Positions 11,344 to 20,132 of a stretch of DNA of 64,000 nucleotides are shown in pieces; the stretch's first letter is position 1; every line of letters starts with the position of its first letter. A program made the translations under genes and the position numbers. The notes under the pieces are model-generated. The model searched no databases. It saw only the letters and a program-made list of their open reading frames with translations, and was not told the DNA's origin. The stretch lies in the NCBI RefSeq assembly GCF_017640745.1, contig NZ_JAEPQA010000017.1:1-64000 (forward strand). The letters run 5' to 3'. The DNA is from Nisaea sp. GTDB lineage: Bacteria; Pseudomonadota; Alphaproteobacteria; Thalassobaculales; Thalassobaculaceae.

Positions 11344-13311
11344 ATGCGCATTGCGCTCGTCAACATGCCGTTCTCGTCGCTGCAGATCCCGTCGATCGCG
11401 CTGCACCAGCTCGAGACCGTGGTCCGCGAGAAATTCTCCGACGCCGAGACCAGCGTGCATTACCTGAACCACGATTTCGGGGCGTTGGTCGGACCCGACC
11501 TCTATGCCTGGATTTCCGAAAGCCTCGCCGGCCATACCTGCGGCTTTGGTGAATGGCTGTTCCGCCATGCCGCCTTCCCGGAGCACGGCGACAATACCGA
11601 GGCCTATTTCGCCCGCTACCTGCACCATTTCGGCAAGGAACAGGTCGAACGCTATCACCGCGAACTGGCGCCGGTGCGTGCCGACCTGCCGCGCATTCTC
11701 GACGAGATGATCGAGACCCACGGGCTGGCGGATGCGGATATCGTCGGGCTCACCTCCATGTTCTTCCAGAACATGCCGAGCTTCGCGCTGGCGCGGCGTC
11801 TGAAGGAGACGGGTTCGAAGGCGCTGGTGCTGATGGGCGGGGCTAATTGCGAAGGCAATATGGGGATCGAGATCGTCAACAACGTGCCCTGGCTCGACTA
11901 TGTCTTCTCCGGTCACGCGCTGGTCAATTTCCCGAAGTTCCTAGACGCCTTCAGAGCGGGCGAGACCGAGGCCATGTCGAGGATCGACGGCATCTTCAGC
12001 CGGAGCAACAGCCGTTCGATCACCGCGCTCGATCCGTCGGTGAAAGCAAAGCGTCCCTCGGATGCGAAGCCGGAACTGCAGGTGGAGGGCATCAAGGTCG
12101 ACGGGCCGGAGCGTTCGCTCAACAGCGACGTGCCGCTCGATTACGAGGTCTATCTCGACTCCTACCAGCGCCATTTCGGCGACCATCGCGCGGACGAGGT
12201 CGAGCTGCTCTTCGAGACCTCGCGCGGCTGCTGGTGGGGCGAGAAGGCGCATTGCACCTTCTGCGGCCTGAACGGCGCGACCATGAAGTTCCGCGAGATG
12301 GGGGTGGATCTCGCGCGCAAGACGATCCAGGAGATGGTCGACAAGTATGCGGACCGGGTGACCCGCTTCGCCAGCGTCGACAACATCATCCCGAAATCCT
12401 ACACCGACGACCTGCTGCCGGCGCTGAAGGTGCCGGACCACGTCACCCTCTTCTACGAGGTGAAGGCGGATCTTTCCCGCGAGCAGCTGAAGACGCTGGC
12501 GACGGCGCGGGTGGTCGAGGTCCAGCCGGGGGTCGAGTCCATCGCGACCGAGACCCTGAAGCTGATGCGCAAGGGTACGACCGCCTTCAACAATATCCGC
12601 TTCCTCGCCGACTGCGCGGCCGAGGGGGTGAAGCCGGTCTGGAACCTGCTCGTCGGCTTCCCGGGCGAGTCCGCCGAGACCTTCGAGATGTACCGCAAGA
12701 ACCTGCCGCGGCTGACCCACCTGCCGCCGCCCTCCGGTGTCTTCCCGGTGCGCTTTGACCGGTTCAGTCCCTATTTCACCCAGGCGGACAGCTTCGGGCT
12801 CGATCTCGAGCCGCTGGATTATCACGAGCTGAACTATCCCTTCCCGGAAGAGGTGGTCTGGAACATGGCCTACTATTTCCGCGACCGGAACATCGATGCG
12901 CCCTACCAGGTCGATCTCGCCGAGCATCTGGCGCATCTGCGCGAGGCGGTGACGAAGTGGCGGGCGCGCTGGGAATCCGAGGCGGGAGCGCCGCGGCTCC
13001 GCCTGATCGAGGACGATTATGGCTGGCTGGTCGAGGACCAGCGGACCGGCCACAAGGTCGAGCACGAACTCGACGATCCGGATGTCGAACTGCTGCGGGC
13101 GCTTGAAACGCCGCAGGCGATCTCCAAGGCGCGCGAGATGAATGCCGACAGCCTCGCCTATCTGCAGGAGCTGGGGCTGCTGTTCGAGGAGCGCGGCCGG
13201 GTGATGTCACTGGTCATGGAGGGCACGCGGCACGATCTCGATGCCGGTCTGCACAGCTTCGCCGGCTCGAAGGGACGGGCGGAGAACGCGGCGCTCGGCC
13301 TCACCTTCTAA
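11344..13311 (+). CDS. B12-binding radical SAM protein, RiPP-type C-methyltransferase-like
   Basis: The protein has 655 residues. A gggagg site precedes the ATG, which starts 33 nt after the hydroxylase. Residues 1-210 look like a cobalamin-binding Rossmann region (LVNMPF, DIVGLTSMFFQN, VLMGGANC). The radical SAM core has RGCWWGEKAHCTFCGLNG, a C-x7-C-x2-C cluster at Cys296, Cys304 and Cys307, later EVQPGVES and WNLLVGFPGE. This cluster form is characteristic of the RiPP-maturation radical SAM family (rSAM_ocin_1 type, related to the bottromycin and polytheonamide methyltransferases). In those systems the enzymes methylate unactivated carbons of ribosomal peptides. Here the partner genes are NRPS genes, and no small precursor ORF lies in either adjacent gap. 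It probably tailors the NRPS product, but the substrate is unknown. Confidence 0.8.
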   Translation: MRIALVNMPFSSLQIPSIALHQLETVVREKFSDAETSVHYLNHDFGALVGPDLYAWISESLAGHTCGFGEWLFRHAAFPEHGDNTEAYFARYLHHFGKEQVERYHRELAPVRADLPRILDEMIETHGLADADIVGLTSMFFQNMPSFALARRLKETGSKALVLMGGANCEGNMGIEIVNNVPWLDYVFSGHALVNFPKFLDAFRAGETEAMSRIDGIFSRSNSRSITALDPSVKAKRPSDAKPELQVEGIKVDGPERSLNSDVPLDYEVYLDSYQRHFGDHRADEVELLFETSRGCWWGEKAHCTFCGLNGATMKFREMGVDLARKTIQEMVDKYADRVTRFASVDNIIPKSYTDDLLPALKVPDHVTLFYEVKADLSREQLKTLATARVVEVQPGVESIATETLKLMRKGTTAFNNIRFLADCAAEGVKPVWNLLVGFPGESAETFEMYRKNLPRLTHLPPPSGVFPVRFDRFSPYFTQADSFGLDLEPLDYHELNYPFPEEVVWNMAYYFRDRNIDAPYQVDLAEHLAHLREAVTKWRARWESEAGAPRLRLIEDDYGWLVEDQRTGHKVEHELDDPDVELLRALETPQAISKAREMNADSLAYLQELGLLFEERGRVMSLVMEGTRHDLDAGLHSFAGSKGRAENAALGLTF

Positions 13312-13333
13312 GGGCGTCCAACTGCCGGACATG

Positions 13334-13367
13334 AAAAAAAGCCGCGGCATCCACCGCGGCTTTTCTT
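13334..13367. terminator. Bidirectional rho-independent terminator
   Basis: A perfect 11-bp stem (aaaagccgcgg / ccgcggctttt, 13337-13347 and 13354-13364) with a 6-nt loop has A-tracts on one side and T-tracts on the other. It sits between two convergent operons and can end both: the NRPS operon on + and the ParA/DUF697 pair on -. Confidence 0.9.
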
Positions 13368-13386
13368 CTGAGCCCAGGGAGAGGAC

Positions 13387-14157
13387 TCAGTTCTTTTTCT
13401 TCATTTCCTCGGAGAGCGAGGCCTTCATCGCGGCCGTGTCGACATCTTCGAGTGTCCCGCCGGACTCGAAATGCTCGATGAAGAGCTTGCCGATGGTCCG
13501 GCTGGCGAGGTTCGAGAGGCCCGCCATGCCGACGAAGCCGACACCGAGGCCCCAGCCGGGAACACCCTTCAGGAAGGTGCTGACGACACCGCTGGTCACG
13601 GCCCAGGGCGCGACGCCGCCGGCGATCGCGCTCAGGATCGCGCGAACCCACTTCTCGGAGAAGGGAACGTCGTAATGCTTGCAGAGCGCCACCACCATGG
13701 CGACCTGGGTACCGGAGATCCCGGCGATGTCCGCGAAGGGGATCGGCAGCACGCCGAAGGCGGACGACCAGGCGGCGTATTTCGAGACGATCGCGTTCGC
13801 CTGGGCGCGCCGGAGCGTGTGGTTGACGACAACGGGTTCGGAAGCGACGGCTTCGGTTTCTGCAGTCATGGCAACACCTGCTGAGGTTGTTTGAGACGTG
13901 GTTGACGAAGAGGCAGCGGCCTTTTCCGGCCGCTTGTCGGTGGTTCTTGAGGACGGTCGCGCGCTGCGCGTTGCTGCTCCGGATGAAGCTGCCGCGGCGG
14001 ATTTCTTCGCTGCGGCAGGTTTCTTCGCCCCCGCTTTCGCGGCGCTCTTTTCAGCGCCGGGTGCGGTGTTTGCCGGGCGCGCGGCGGTACGTCCCGTCGT
14101 TCTGGAAGAAGTGCCGGGCCGTTGTGTGCGGCGCAGTTCCGGGAGTTTCTTGCTCAT
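13387..14157 (-). CDS. DUF697-family membrane protein with basic disordered N-terminus
   Basis: The protein has 256 residues. Residues 1-96 are low-complexity and strongly basic (Lys, Arg, Ala, Pro, Ser, Thr; for example AAKAGAKKPAAAKK). Residues ~105-235 are a DUF697-like hydrophobic domain with Gly/Ala-rich membrane-associated helices (VLPIPFADIAGISGTQ, GWGLGVGFVGMAGL). The tail is acidic and then KKKN. The ATG at 14157 overlaps the stop of the upstream ParA gene by 4 nt (ATGA), which supports the long form. An internal ATG at 13869 (Met97) would give only the DUF697 domain and could be a second product. The function is not established. The arrangement suggests the cargo or membrane partner of the ParA ATPase. 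Confidence 0.75.
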   Translation of the reverse strand: MSKKLPELRRTQRPGTSSRTTGRTAARPANTAPGAEKSAAKAGAKKPAAAKKSAAAASSGAATRSARPSSRTTDKRPEKAAASSSTTSQTTSAGVAMTAETEAVASEPVVVNHTLRRAQANAIVSKYAAWSSAFGVLPIPFADIAGISGTQVAMVVALCKHYDVPFSEKWVRAILSAIAGGVAPWAVTSGVVSTFLKGVPGWGLGVGFVGMAGLSNLASRTIGKLFIEHFESGGTLEDVDTAAMKASLSEEMKKKN

Positions 14158-14822
14158 ACCGTCTCGCTTGCTTTTCCTGCCTTCGCGCGGCGGCGAGACA
14201 GCAGTCTGTCGGTCTCGGCCGCAAATTGTGCGATCTCCGCCGCGGCCGCGCCGCGGGGCTGGTAATAGCTCGGTGTGGTTCCCGCCAGAGCGGCTTCACC
14301 ATAAGCGACTCGGGCCGGAAATTCTACATTCATGGGTTGAAGCCCGGCATCTTCCATCTGCGCGCGCATGTGCCGCGCGATCACGCTGCCCCGCGTGGTC
14401 TGGCTGAGGACGAAGCGCACCGGCGCGGAGCTGAGCCGGGCCACATGCTCCGCCGTGTCGGCCGCCACCTGATAGTCGATCGGCGAGGGGCGCATCGGGA
14501 TCAGCAGCAGGTCCGCTCGGCGGATCGCCGCGTCCGTCGCCTCGGACTGGAAACCGGGCGTATCGATGATGATGGTCTCGAACCCGTCTTTCAGAAAGGC
14601 GTCGATCTGTTTCTCGACCGTCCCCGGGCCGGCGGTGGCCGCCGCCAGGTCCGCGAGATCCTCACCGGCCTCGATCCAGCGCACCAGCGTTCCGGCCGGA
14701 TCGGCATCGATCAGCGCGACTTTGGCGCCTTGCTTGTGCCAATAGGCGCCGAGGCACATCGCGGACGTGCTCTTGCCGCTTCCGCCCTTCATGGTGACGA
14801 AGGTGATGATCTTCGCTGGCAC
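14154..14822 (-). CDS. Orphan ParA/MinD-family ATPase
   Basis: The protein has 222 residues and a deviant Walker A box KGGSGKST near the N-terminus, DADPAGT as Walker A', and IIIDTPG as Walker B. It is a short single-domain ParA with no HTH. The GTG start at 14822 is preceded by a strong aaggagg site at the right spacing. No ParB gene or parS-like repeats are nearby, so it is not an obvious chromosome-segregation locus. The coupled downstream gene encodes a DUF697 protein with a basic N-terminus. ParA ATPases of this type often position cargoes such as plasmids, carboxysomes or chemoreceptor arrays. Confidence 0.88.
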   Translation of the reverse strand: MPAKIITFVTMKGGSGKSTSAMCLGAYWHKQGAKVALIDADPAGTLVRWIEAGEDLADLAAATAGPGTVEKQIDAFLKDGFETIIIDTPGFQSEATDAAIRRADLLLIPMRPSPIDYQVAADTAEHVARLSSAPVRFVLSQTTRGSVIARHMRAQMEDAGLQPMNVEFPARVAYGEAALAGTTPSYYQPRGAAAAEIAQFAAETDRLLSRRRAKAGKASETV

Positions 14823-14966
14823 CCGGCCTCCTTCGGAACGTTCGCCTGTCCCCGGAGTTGATCGATGTAAAACTCAAGAATTGCAGAAGTTTAGCAGGCG
14901 ATGCGGTAGGTTGTCAGAATATTTTGCGACAAGGTGTCGCGACCGAAAGCGGATCGAAGGGACGGT

Positions 14967-15665
14967 ATGAGCGGTTTTCCAGCGCCTTCGGCATCCTGGC
15001 ATTTTCCGGAGCCCGGTCTTCCGGTCTTCATGGCGGAGGCTGTCTTCGAGCACCGTCTCTCGGAACCGGCCGATTTCGCCGCGGCAGGCATCCCGATGCC
15101 GGAGGATCTGGCCGAGGCCGTGCCGATGCGCCGCGCGGCCCATCTCGCCGGACGGATCTGCGCCCGGGAGGCCTTGCGTGCGGCAGGAGCAGCCGAGCAT
15201 ATGGTCGGCCGGGACCGGTCGGGCGCACCGATCTGGCCCGCCGGATATCTCGGATCGATCACGCATGCGGGACAACTGGCGGCAGCCGCGGTCATCCGCG
15301 CCGATGCGTGCCGGGGCCTCGGGCTCGATTACGAGATCTGCATGACCGGGGAGGTCGCGGAAGAGATATCCGACCTCGTCCTGCGCCCGGCCGACAGGAA
15401 GGGGATCGCCGCTCTGGCGGGAGTTTCCTTCGAGGAGGGGGCGACGCTGGTCTTCTCTCTCAAAGAGAGCCTCTACAAGGCGATCGCTCCGTCGCTCGGT
15501 ACTTTTACCGGCTTCGAAGACGCGGAACTCGCCTCGATCGGCGACGGCCGGGCCCGGCTCCGGCTGGTGCGCCGGCTGTCGGACGCCTTGCCGGACGGCA
15601 CCGAGGTGGACTGTGTCTATGCGCTCACGGGCGGTGCCGTGCGGACTCTTGCCGTGCTGGCCTAA
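14967..15665 (+). CDS. 4'-phosphopantetheinyl transferase (EntD/Sfp type)
   Basis: The protein has 232 residues. The ATG at 14967 has an aaggga site at 14957-14962, preferred over the in-frame GTG at 14934. Family motifs are WPAGYLGSITHAG, LGLDYE (Mg-binding acidic pair) and KESLYKA. It transfers phosphopantetheine from CoA to the conserved Ser of carrier domains, so it should activate the NRPS encoded upstream. It overlaps the end of the convergent oxidoreductase gene by 4 nt. Confidence 0.93.
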   Translation: MSGFPAPSASWHFPEPGLPVFMAEAVFEHRLSEPADFAAAGIPMPEDLAEAVPMRRAAHLAGRICAREALRAAGAAEHMVGRDRSGAPIWPAGYLGSITHAGQLAAAAVIRADACRGLGLDYEICMTGEVAEEISDLVLRPADRKGIAALAGVSFEEGATLVFSLKESLYKAIAPSLGTFTGFEDAELASIGDGRARLRLVRRLSDALPDGTEVDCVYALTGGAVRTLAVLA

Positions 15666-16546
15666 TCGTTCGTGTCGAGCCGGTTCAGGACCTTGCCGGC
15701 GATGTCGCGGTAATTGTCGTCCTCGTTGACCTCCGGGCCGAGTCCGAGCGCACCCATGCGGGCCTGCCACTCGACCGTCGCGCTCGCCATGTCCGGAGAA
15801 AAGCCGAGATCCGCCACGGTCTTCACCACCTCGCGCATCTCCGCCGCCCGGCGGATGCCATGGGCGAGAGAGCGCTCGAAATTGTAGGCGGAGCGGGCGC
15901 GCCAGTCGAAATCGGGATTGCTCGCCTGCAGCGAGGACAGCACCTCGTCATCGACTCCGGCGCGGACGGCGGCGAGCACGCATTCGGCGGTCAGCGCCTC
16001 CATGCCCTTCATCATGATGGAGCGGATCATCTTGATCGAGGAGGCGGAGCCGACCGGTCCCTCGACCACGCGGGGCGCCATCGGCAGGGCTTCCAGCAGC
16101 GGCTTTACCGTTTCGGCATGTGGCCCCGCCAGCAGCAGCGGCACCATGTTCCGTTTCGGATAGACCGGCGCCATCACCGCGATATCGACATAGCGCGCGC
16201 CGGCCGCCTCGACGGTCTCCGCCGCGCTCTTCTTCGTCGAGGGCGCGCAGGAATTCAGGTCGAGCCAGAGCGCTCCGGGTTTCAGATACGGCGCGCAACC
16301 GCCGGCCGCGATCGCCGCCTGGTCCGCCGTCACAGTGCAGAACACCATGTCCGCATCCTGGACTGCTTCGGCCGCGCTCATCCGGCCGGCGACGCCGAAT
16401 TCCTGATAGCGCGAAAGCATGGCGGGTCGCTCAGCCTCGTCGTCGGTCTTGATGTCGAAGACGCGGATGTCCGGCACATCTTTCCATCCGCTGACGATGG
16501 CGCTGCCGGCTTCGCCGAAGCCGATGAAGGCAATTCTCTGGTCCAT
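15662..16546 (-). CDS. NAD(P)-dependent oxidoreductase, hydroxyisobutyrate-dehydrogenase-like with DUF1932-type C-terminus
   Basis: The protein has 294 residues. Start ATG 16546 gives MDQRIAFIGFGEAGSAI, a Rossmann GxGxxG nucleotide site. Sequence further upstream in this frame is arginine-rich and non-homologous, so I exclude it. The substrate-binding half (GSASSIKMIRSIMMKGMEAL) has the Lys expected of the beta-hydroxyacid dehydrogenase superfamily. The C-terminal helical part resembles DUF1932. It is the last gene of a run of five on this strand that encodes a 4-oxalomesaconate-type aromatic pathway, 37 nt after the tautomerase gene. It may reduce or oxidise a pathway intermediate; the substrate is unknown. 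Confidence 0.8.
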   Translation of the reverse strand: MDQRIAFIGFGEAGSAIVSGWKDVPDIRVFDIKTDDEAERPAMLSRYQEFGVAGRMSAAEAVQDADMVFCTVTADQAAIAAGGCAPYLKPGALWLDLNSCAPSTKKSAAETVEAAGARYVDIAVMAPVYPKRNMVPLLLAGPHAETVKPLLEALPMAPRVVEGPVGSASSIKMIRSIMMKGMEALTAECVLAAVRAGVDDEVLSSLQASNPDFDWRARSAYNFERSLAHGIRRAAEMREVVKTVADLGFSPDMASATVEWQARMGALGLGPEVNEDDNYRDIAGKVLNRLDTND

Positions 16547-16583
16547 GAATCTCGTTCCGTCGCGAAGAAAGTGACGCATTCTG

Positions 16584-17639
16584 TCAGGCAAAAACCGTCC
16601 CGTCGAACAGCTTCCGCGCGGTGCGCAGGATCGCGGCGCTGGTGACGCTCCCGGCCGCATCCATCTCCGCGACGATGGTGGTTTCGCCGATCGGATGCTC
16701 GATGGAGAGCGTTTTGCGCAGACCGTCCGGGATCACAGCCAGCTCGGAGCCGACCGCGCCTTCGGTCAGGCAGGCGGTGGCGACCGTAACGGCGCCGAGC
16801 ACGCCGATGGAGGCGTGGCAGCGGTGCGGGATGAAGGTCCGGGTGGAGATCGCCCCGCCGTTCCGGGGAGCAGACAGCATGGTCATCTTCGGTACCGACT
16901 TTTCCGTCACGTCGCCGAGAGTCATCAGCGGACCGGCCTTGAGGCGGATCGCCTCCAGCTTTGCCCGGAGCATATCGTTCGCCTCAAGCTCCTCGCGGGT
17001 CTCCGTTCCGGCGATGCCGAGATCGGCGGCGCGCAGGATGACGCAGGGCATGCCGTTGTCGATCAGCGTCGCTTCCACACCTTCGATGACGTCGATCACA
17101 TTTCCACTCGGGAGCAGCGCGCCGCAGGTGCTGCCCGCCGTGTCGCGGAAGGCGATCGGGACGGGTGCCGAGGTTCCCGGCACGCCGTCGATCTTTGCCT
17201 CGCCCTCGTAGCTGACCTTGCCGCCGGGAGTGCGGACCGTCGCCGTCGCGGTCTGGTCCGTATTCTCCATGAAGATCGAGACCGGGGTTTCCCCGTCCTC
17301 TGCCTTGACCAGCCCGCGCTCGATGGCGAAGGGGCCGACGCCGGCGAGGATGTTGCCGCAATTCTGCGCATCCGTGACGATGGCCTGATCGACGAAGACC
17401 TGCAGGAAGAGGTAGTCGACGTCGATCCCGGGACGCTTGGACGGCTTCACCACGGCGACCTTGGAAGTCAGCGGATCGGCGCCGCCGAGACCGTCGATCT
17501 GGCGCGGGTCGGGCGAACCCATGACGCGAAGCAGGAAGGCATCCCGTTCCGAGGTATCTGCCGGCAGGTCGGAGGCGAGGAAGTAACCGCCCTTGGAGGT
17601 CCCGCCCCGCATCCACATGGCGCGGACGCCGTCAGACAT
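16584..17639 (-). CDS. PrpF-family isomerase, probable 4-oxalomesaconate tautomerase (GalD-like)
   Basis: The protein has 351 residues with the diaminopimelate-epimerase-like PrpF fold. Motifs are [11 protein letters not shown] at the N-terminus, [15 protein letters not shown] with the active-site Cys, and [12 protein letters not shown] with a second Cys. Start ATG 17639 overlaps the end of the aldolase gene by 8 nt; the longer reading is shadow sequence of that gene. GalD interconverts keto and enol forms of 4-oxalomesaconate in gallate/protocatechuate meta-cleavage pathways. The neighbouring GalC- and GalB-like genes support that role. A PrpF aconitate isomerase is less likely. Confidence 0.85.
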   Translation of the reverse strand: MSDGVRAMWMRGGTSKGGYFLASDLPADTSERDAFLLRVMGSPDPRQIDGLGGADPLTSKVAVVKPSKRPGIDVDYLFLQVFVDQAIVTDAQNCGNILAGVGPFAIERGLVKAEDGETPVSIFMENTDQTATATVRTPGGKVSYEGEAKIDGVPGTSAPVPIAFRDTAGSTCGALLPSGNVIDVIEGVEATLIDNGMPCVILRAADLGIAGTETREELEANDMLRAKLEAIRLKAGPLMTLGDVTEKSVPKMTMLSAPRNGGAISTRTFIPHRCHASIGVLGAVTVATACLTEGAVGSELAVIPDGLRKTLSIEHPIGETTIVAEMDAAGSVTSAAILRTARKLFDGTVFA

Positions 17640-18303
17640 ATTTGAGGCCCTTTTCGGCCAGCTTGCCGCGCATGTCGTACATGTCGAGACCGAGCACGCC
17701 GCTCGCCAGTTTCGCCCGCTTCTCGCCCTCGTTGGCGATCCGGGCGCGGGTTTTCTCCAGCACCTCTTCGGCCTCGGCGCGGCGCACGACACAGACCCCG
17801 TCATCGTCGGCGACGATGATGTCGCCCGGATCGACGGCGGCGCCGGCGCAGACAACCGGCACGTTCACCGAGCCGAGGGTCTCCTTCACCGTGCCCTGGG
17901 CGCAGATCGCCTTCGACCAGACGGGGAAGCCCATCTCGGTCAGGTCCTTCACGTCGCGCACGCCCGCATCCAGCACCATGCCGACGCAGCCCCGCGCCTT
18001 GGCGGAGGTCGCCAGCAGGTCGCCGAAATAGCCGGCGTCCGACGGCGAGGTGGTCGCCATGACCATGATGTCGCCCGCCTTCAGCTGCTCGATCGCGACA
18101 TGGATCATCCAGTTGTCGCAGGGCGGGGCGAGGATGGTGACTGCCGAGCCGGCGACCGCGGCGCCGGCATAGATCGGCCGCATGTAGGAGGCGAGCAGTC
18201 CCTTGCGGCCCTGTGCCTCGTGCACCGCGGCGACGCCGCACTCCCCGAGTGCCTTGATGATCGCGGGATCGGCCCGCTCGATATTCTGGACGACGACGGA
18301 CAT
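17632..18303 (-). CDS. RraA-fold aldolase, probable 4-carboxy-4-hydroxy-2-oxoadipate aldolase (GalC/LigK-like)
   Basis: The protein has 223 residues, the usual length for class II HMG/CHA aldolases. The RraA-type metal/substrate motifs are [11 protein letters not shown] and LDAGVRD. It should split 4-carboxy-4-hydroxy-2-oxoadipate into pyruvate and oxaloacetate at the end of the pathway. Its ATG overlaps the dioxygenase stop by 1 nt (TGATG), showing translational coupling. Confidence 0.88.
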   Translation of the reverse strand: MSVVVQNIERADPAIIKALGECGVAAVHEAQGRKGLLASYMRPIYAGAAVAGSAVTILAPPCDNWMIHVAIEQLKAGDIMVMATTSPSDAGYFGDLLATSAKARGCVGMVLDAGVRDVKDLTEMGFPVWSKAICAQGTVKETLGSVNVPVVCAGAAVDPGDIIVADDDGVCVVRRAEAEEVLEKTRARIANEGEKRAKLASGVLGLDMYDMRGKLAEKGLKYV

Positions 18304-19265
18304 CAGTGTGCTCCTCCCTCGACGGGCGGCGTTCCGTGGGTGTGGAACGATTCAATGGTCTTGAGGCCCCAGGCCTGACCCTTCTTGCGGTCGCTCTCGG
18401 TCCAGGTGACGGTCTCCCAGTCCGGCGCGAGGATCAGGCGGGCGCCGGCATTGGCGACCTCGACCCGGTTTCCGGCCGGCTCCCAGACATAGAGGAAGAA
18501 GGTGCCCTGGACGGCGTGCTTGTGCGGGCCGGTCTCGATGAAGACCCCGTTCTCGAGGAAGATGTCGGCGGCGCGCAGGATCTCCTCGCGCTGGTCGACC
18601 GCGTAGGTGACGTGGTGGAAGCGGCCCTTCACTCCGGTCATGTCCTTGGTGTAGGCGATGTCGTAGGTCTTGTTGTTGACCGTGAACCAGCAGCCGGCAA
18701 GGGCGCCGCTATCGAGCACGATCTGTTCGGTGACGCGGGAGCCGAGCGCCTTCTGCATGAAGTCGCGGATCGCCTCGACGTTGGTGGCGAGCAGGTTCAA
18801 ATGGTCGAGCCGGCGGACGCCGACGCCGCGCCCGTGGAAGCGCTGGGCGATGTTCTTCAGCGCCGGTTTTTCCTCCGGCGGGGCGACGTACCTGTTCGTG
18901 TCGTAATAAAGCTCGAACACATGCCCGTCCGGATCCGTGAAGCGGTAGGCGCGGCCGTGGCCGAGATCGCCGTCGACCCAGCCGATGCCGCAGCCCATCT
19001 CCTCGATCACCTTGATGCGCCGCTCCAGCGCCTCGGGGGAACTGGTGCGGTAGGCGACATGGCCGACGCCGGTGGTGTCCGAGCGGGTCAGCTTCAGGCT
19101 GTGATACTCGTAATCGTCGAAGGCGCGGAGATACGCGGAGGACTCGTCCCGTCCGCTTTCAGTCAGGCCGTAGACATTGACGAAGAAATTCAGGCTCTCC
19201 TCGAACTTGTCGGTCAGGAGCTCGACATGGGCGAGGTGGGCGACGTCAAAACAGGGTTCTGCCAT
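18303..19265 (-). CDS. Type I extradiol ring-cleavage dioxygenase (VOC family, catechol 2,3-dioxygenase-like)
   Basis: The protein has 320 residues with two vicinal-oxygen-chelate modules. Likely Fe ligands in the second module are His155 (RRLDHLNLL), His217 or His218 (GRFHHVTYA) and Glu269 (GNRVEV). [13 protein letters not shown] marks the first module. It cleaves a catechol-type ring next to the diol. The odd point is context: the protocatechuate/gallate 4,5-cleavage enzymes usually found with GalB/C/D are type II (LigAB-like), not VOC enzymes. The real substrate may be a different carboxylated catechol. Confidence 0.88.
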   Translation of the reverse strand: MAEPCFDVAHLAHVELLTDKFEESLNFFVNVYGLTESGRDESSAYLRAFDDYEYHSLKLTRSDTTGVGHVAYRTSSPEALERRIKVIEEMGCGIGWVDGDLGHGRAYRFTDPDGHVFELYYDTNRYVAPPEEKPALKNIAQRFHGRGVGVRRLDHLNLLATNVEAIRDFMQKALGSRVTEQIVLDSGALAGCWFTVNNKTYDIAYTKDMTGVKGRFHHVTYAVDQREEILRAADIFLENGVFIETGPHKHAVQGTFFLYVWEPAGNRVEVANAGARLILAPDWETVTWTESDRKKGQAWGLKTIESFHTHGTPPVEGGAH

Positions 19266-19268
19266 GGC

Positions 19269-20003
19269 TCAAAGCTCGTCGACGGTGCGCGGGAAGACGG
19301 ACTGGAAGCCCTCGGCATAGCGCGCGTTGCGCCCGCCGGACTGGCCGCCCGAATTCCGCCGGAAATGGTTGCCGCGGTTCTCCGCGACGTTGGTGTAGTA
19401 CTTCCAGAGATGCTCCTGGCCTTCCATGCATTCGATGGCGGCCTGCTTCTTGTCCCAGACATCGGTGATGTCGAGGAAGGTGTCCGGCTTCCAGCCCATC
19501 TGCTCGGTCTGGTGCGGTTCGAAGAGATAGAGCTGCGGCGCGCCGAGCACCGTCTCTCCCGGATTGTGTCCCCAGGCCTGCGCAATCATGCGCGCTTCGA
19601 GCGCCACCGAGGTCGTGTACATGTGGTCGGTGTTGTAGGGATCGTAGTGCGAGTGGGACATCATGAAGCGCGGCTGCACCTCGCGGATGATGTCGACCAG
19701 CTTGTACTTGTCCTCGCGCTCCAGGATCAGCGGATAGTCGCCGAGATCCATGAAGCGGATGTCGGCGACGCCGAGTGCGGCGGCGGCGTTCTCCGCCTCG
19801 GTGCGGCGCGCGGCCTTCACCTTCTCCAGCGTCATGCCGCTTTCCTTCCAGAGCTTCGCGGACTCTCCGCGTTCGCCATAAGACAGGCACACGACGGTGA
19901 CGTCGTAGCCGAGGCTCTGGTGTTTCGCGATGGCTCCTCCCGCGCGCCAGACGAAGTCGGCGGCGTGCGCGCTGATCACGAGCGCGGTTTTCTTCTCGGA
20001 CAT
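19269..20003 (-). CDS. PIG-L/LmbE-family hydratase, probable 4-oxalomesaconate hydratase (GalB-like)
   Basis: The protein has 244 residues. The PIG-L Zn motif is present in the GalB form, SAHAADFVWR (His13, Asp16), with the later His-rich segment HSHYDPYNTDH. GalB of Pseudomonas is a PIG-L-type enzyme that hydrates 4-oxalomesaconate to 4-carboxy-4-hydroxy-2-oxoadipate, the substrate of the aldolase two genes downstream. It is the first gene of the five-gene operon and is transcribed divergently from the double-HTH LysR gene. Confidence 0.87.
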   Translation of the reverse strand: MSEKKTALVISAHAADFVWRAGGAIAKHQSLGYDVTVVCLSYGERGESAKLWKESGMTLEKVKAARRTEAENAAAALGVADIRFMDLGDYPLILEREDKYKLVDIIREVQPRFMMSHSHYDPYNTDHMYTTSVALEARMIAQAWGHNPGETVLGAPQLYLFEPHQTEQMGWKPDTFLDITDVWDKKQAAIECMEGQEHLWKYYTNVAENRGNHFRRNSGGQSGGRNARYAEGFQSVFPRTVDEL

Positions 20004-20132
20004 TTTGGCCTCTGAGTTTGATTTTCTGCCCGACTATGCGCCGCGATGCGGAAAGGGGCCAACTTCAAAGGGCGATGCGCGATATAAGAAATATGCATAA
20101 GGTGTGTTTCTGAATGGTGGAGCAGCGCGGCC
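20004..20132. promoter_or_regulatory. Divergent control region between galB-like operon and LysR gene
   Basis: This 129-bp gap is the only non-coding space between the operon and its regulator. It contains an AT-rich patch at about 20080-20101 (gatataagaaatatgcataa) that stands out from GC-rich surroundings. The patch could hold a LysR box (T-N11-A type) or a -10 element. This is position-based inference. Confidence 0.4.

Noticed and set aside
11312-13386. A RiPP precursor gene next to the radical SAM gene
   Set aside because: The gaps on either side are 32 and 75 nt, and the latter is filled by a terminator. No plausible short ORF with a ribosome site fits.
14154-14822. A chromosome or plasmid parAB partition locus
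   Set aside because: No ParB-like gene, parS-like repeats or replication genes are nearby, and the partner is a DUF697 membrane protein.
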